From the NCBI GenBank assembly GCA_017460885.1, contig JAFUAB010000008.1:62001-126000 (forward strand): DNA of 64,000 nucleotides, read 5' to 3'. The stretch's first letter is position 1. Each line of letters starts with the position of its first letter. Shown here piece after piece: positions 61,842-64,000 of the stretch. A program made the translations under genes and the position numbers. The stretch comes from Lachnospiraceae bacterium (GTDB taxonomy: Bacteria; Bacillota; Clostridia; Lachnospirales; Lachnospiraceae). The notes under the pieces are model-generated. The model was not told the origin of the DNA, made no database searches, and saw only the letters and a program-made list of their open reading frames with translations.

Positions 61842-63680
61842 ATGAATATTCTGGAGTACCCCTTTGACGGGGATTATATACTTAAAAAATCCAAATCAAT
61901 ACGACGCGAACTTCTTTCCGACACTACCCAAAGGGCGGATCGACGTATAGCCGTACTGGGCGGATCAACAACCCACGATTATCTTCGGATCCTCGAGCTT
62001 TTCCTCTTAAACTACGGAATAAAGCCGTCTTTTTACGAATCCGAATATGCCCAATACTATCAGGATGCCATGTTCGATCCCGAGGAGCTGGTATCGTTTG
62101 CTCCGGAGCTGATTTATATACACACCGGATACCGCAACATCCTAAATCTTCCTTCGCCGGGCATGTCGGGCGAACAGACGGATGCATTACTTAATGCCGA
62201 ATTTGACCGCTTCGTATCCATGTGGGAGCATCTGGCCGATAAATACAGGTGTCCGATCATTCAGAATAACTTTGAATATCCCTATTACCGTGTTATGGGC
62301 AACTACGAGGCAGTAGATGCATCCGGCACGGTCCGGTTTGTCAACAGACTCAATGAGAGATTTGCCGGTTATGCAGCAGGACATCGCAGCTTCTATATCC
62401 ATGATATCAACTATCTCTCCGCTTCATACGGCCTGGATAAATGGACAGATCCGGCTTTTTGGAATATGTACAAGTACATGTGCTCCATGCAGGCGATCCC
62501 CGGATTCGCATTCAGTCTTTCGCATATCTGCAAGGCCATATGGGGATATAATAAAAAGGCATTTGCCCTGGATCTGGATAATACCCTGTGGGGCGGTATA
62601 GTCGGTGACGACGGTCCCGAAGGACTTGAGATCGGTCAGGAAACGGCCATTGCCGAAACCTATACGGAATTTCAGGAATACCTCAGGAAGCATAAGGATA
62701 TCGGGGTTCTTCTGAACGTCGACTCCAAGAATGAAGAGGAAAACGCCATCGCAGGTCTGAATCATCCCTCGGGAGTACTTCGTCCCGATGACTTCATCGA
62801 GATCAGGGCCAACTGGGATCCCAAGGACAGGAATCTGACCGACATAGCCGCATCTATCAATATCACGCCCGATTCATTCGTATTTGTGGATGACAATCCC
62901 GCTGAGCGTATGATAGTCGCAGACCGGATACCCGGAGCGGCGGTTCCGGATATCGGTAAACCCGAAGAATACATCCGAAACCTGGATAAAAACGGGTATT
63001 TTGAGGTGATCGGACTGTCCGAGGATGACCGCAAACGCAATTCCATGTATAAGGCAAATGCCGAACGCGCACACGCGCAAAATGCTTATGCTGATTATCA
63101 TGAATACCTGCTCAGTCTGGACATGAGTGCCGTGATCGCACCTTTTGATCCGATGTATTTCGGACGTATTTCACAGCTGACGGGCAAGTCCAACCAGTTT
63201 AACCTGACGACTCTCAGATGCAGCGAATCCGATGTCAAAAGATTCTCCGAATCCGATGAATATATCACTTTGTACGGGCAGCTTTCAGACAGATTCGGCG
63301 ACAACGGTATCGTCTCGCTGCTGATCGGACGCAAGGATACGGATCAGGGCATACTGCATATGGATTTATGGCTTATGAGCTGCAGGGTTCTGAAACGTGA
63401 TACGGAATTTGCCATGCTTGATGCTATAATAGAGAAAGCTGCCGATGCAGGCCTAAACCGGATCAGGGGTTACTACTATCCCACCGCCAAGAACGGTATG
63501 GTAAGGGAATTCTATAAGACAATGGGGTTTGCGCTGCTTGACGGCTGCACCGAATGGCCGCCGGAGCGTAATGACATCCCCGAAGGATCCACAATATGGG
63601 AGCTGGACATATCTAAGCCCCGGGAACGCCGCAATACCGTGATAAAAGTACAAAATACGGCATCGCCGAAAGATAATTGA
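61842..63680 (+). CDS. FkbH-like HAD-IIIC protein
   Basis: The protein has 612 residues. It begins MNILEYPFDGDYILKKSKSI, the usual start. The N-terminal SGNH-like part has RRIAVLGGSTTHDYLRILEL; the HAD domain has KAFALDLDNTLWGGIVGDDG with the nucleophile Asp and DSFVFVDDNPAER; the C-terminal domain is GNAT-like (TGKSNQFNLTTLRCSESDVK, MLDAIIEKAADAGLNRI). FkbH proteins load a glyceryl or similar three-carbon unit onto an acyl carrier protein. An ACP gene follows 22 bp after its stop, so the pair makes an acyl-ACP, probably for glycan decoration by an acyltransferase. Confidence 0.9.
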   Translation: MNILEYPFDGDYILKKSKSIRRELLSDTTQRADRRIAVLGGSTTHDYLRILELFLLNYGIKPSFYESEYAQYYQDAMFDPEELVSFAPELIYIHTGYRNILNLPSPGMSGEQTDALLNAEFDRFVSMWEHLADKYRCPIIQNNFEYPYYRVMGNYEAVDASGTVRFVNRLNERFAGYAAGHRSFYIHDINYLSASYGLDKWTDPAFWNMYKYMCSMQAIPGFAFSLSHICKAIWGYNKKAFALDLDNTLWGGIVGDDGPEGLEIGQETAIAETYTEFQEYLRKHKDIGVLLNVDSKNEEENAIAGLNHPSGVLRPDDFIEIRANWDPKDRNLTDIAASINITPDSFVFVDDNPAERMIVADRIPGAAVPDIGKPEEYIRNLDKNGYFEVIGLSEDDRKRNSMYKANAERAHAQNAYADYHEYLLSLDMSAVIAPFDPMYFGRISQLTGKSNQFNLTTLRCSESDVKRFSESDEYITLYGQLSDRFGDNGIVSLLIGRKDTDQGILHMDLWLMSCRVLKRDTEFAMLDAIIEKAADAGLNRIRGYYYPTAKNGMVREFYKTMGFALLDGCTEWPPERNDIPEGSTIWELDISKPRERRNTVIKVQNTASPKDN

Positions 63681-63702
63681 ACGTTAACGAGAGGAGCTAT
63701 CA

Positions 63703-63948
63703 ATGACAAGAGAAGAGATTTACGCCGACTTGAACGAGGTATTCAGGGATGTATTCGATGACGAATCCATTACCGTTAATGACGAGACCACATCGGATGA
63801 TATCGAAGACTGGGATTCTCTGGAGCATATCAATCTGATCGCTGCCGTTGAACAGCAGTTTGGCATCAAATTCAATATGGGACAGATCGTGACCATGAAG
63901 AATGTCGGTGAGATGGTGAATATCATAGAAGAATTAATTCTCCAATAA
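63703..63948 (+). CDS. Acyl carrier protein
   Basis: The protein has 81 residues, helical, acidic. The phosphopantetheine serine lies in EDWDSLEHINLIAAVEQQFG. GAGAGGAG precedes the ATG. It is the partner of the FkbH-like protein upstream. It resembles the dedicated ACPs of polysaccharide clusters more than fatty-acid ACP; which acyl group it carries is unknown. Confidence 0.9.
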   Translation: MTREEIYADLNEVFRDVFDDESITVNDETTSDDIEDWDSLEHINLIAAVEQQFGIKFNMGQIVTMKNVGEMVNIIEELILQ

Positions 63949-63999
63949 CTCGATCATTCCCGAATAACGACCCATCAGAAACTGTACTCTGCGGCCCTT
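63934..63999 (-). CDS. Possible C-terminal end of a convergent gene
   Basis: A minus-strand frame open to the right edge reads KGRRVQFLMGRYSGMIELLE then Asn and TAA at 63934-63936, overlapping the ACP end by 15 bp. It reads like a protein C-terminus but is only 21 codons long. It may be the end of a gene beyond the window. Confidence 0.35.
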   Translation of the reverse strand, partial: KGRRVQFLMGRYSGMIELLEN

Positions 64000-64000
64000 T

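Overview
The window looks like a chromosomal segment of a motile, Gram-positive gut-type clostridium, most likely a member of Lachnospiraceae (Butyrivibrio/Roseburia-like). This rests on the flgM-flgN-flgK-flgK-flgL-fliW-csrA block, lipobox-type lipoproteins, a clostridial pyruvate phosphate dikinase, an Ogg-type DNA glycosylase, GH25 cell-wall enzymes and the protein sequences in general. No rRNA, tRNA or CRISPR array was seen. All family names come from motif recognition, not database searches.

Region 1 (1-14403) is accessory DNA. A family of CgeB-like/DUF3880 glycosyltransferase genes on the + strand survives as one partial copy open at the left edge and three truncated or internally deleted copies (4503-4713, 9191-9832, 12885-13213). 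Between them lie minus-strand modules: a DUF4143 ATPase, three AAA-ATPase/PD-(D/E)XK proteins plus one C-terminal fragment, a HipA-like kinase plus a truncated second copy, two Walker-type ATPases with an apparent winged-helix end, a frameshifted coiled-coil gene, a DUF4869 fragment and the tail of an iron alcohol dehydrogenase. Several have conspicuous promoter palindromes or direct repeats. The most interesting candidate system is the operon ATPase (7933-8982) -> HipA-like kinase (6846-7922), followed on the same strand by an AAA/PD-(D/E)XK protein (5152-6732), with a decayed second version at 9843-12116.

Region 2 (14404-28105) is mostly core: a lipoprotein, a GT2-TPR protein, ppdK-purC, an 8-oxoguanine DNA glycosylase, a HAD phosphatase, a polar amino-acid ABC transporter, a Ca2+/Na+ antiporter-like protein, argF and a coiled-coil protein next to the flagellar genes. 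Region 3 (28151-35226) is a flagellar hook-filament junction operon that appears to be read from a sigma-28 promoter upstream of flgM and ends in a terminator after csrA. Its products are the anti-sigma factor, export chaperone, two FlgK paralogues, FlgL, and the FliW/CsrA flagellin homeostasis pair.

Region 4 (35259-64000) begins with mscL and continues as a large cell-surface glycan locus. It holds GT2 glycosyltransferases, phosphoglucomutase, a Wzm/Wzt ABC exporter, a methyltransferase-kinase fusion resembling the O-antigen chain terminator WbdD, rfbC, two membrane-anchored GH25 proteins, a polyprenol-phosphate sugar transferase with an acyltransferase and a GT-C-like membrane protein, two SGNH-fold proteins, a sugar epimerase, a DUF4342 protein, a deacetylase-like protein, and an FkbH-like protein with its acyl carrier protein. 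Together they suggest synthesis, capping, export and acyl decoration of a rhamnose-containing surface polysaccharide.
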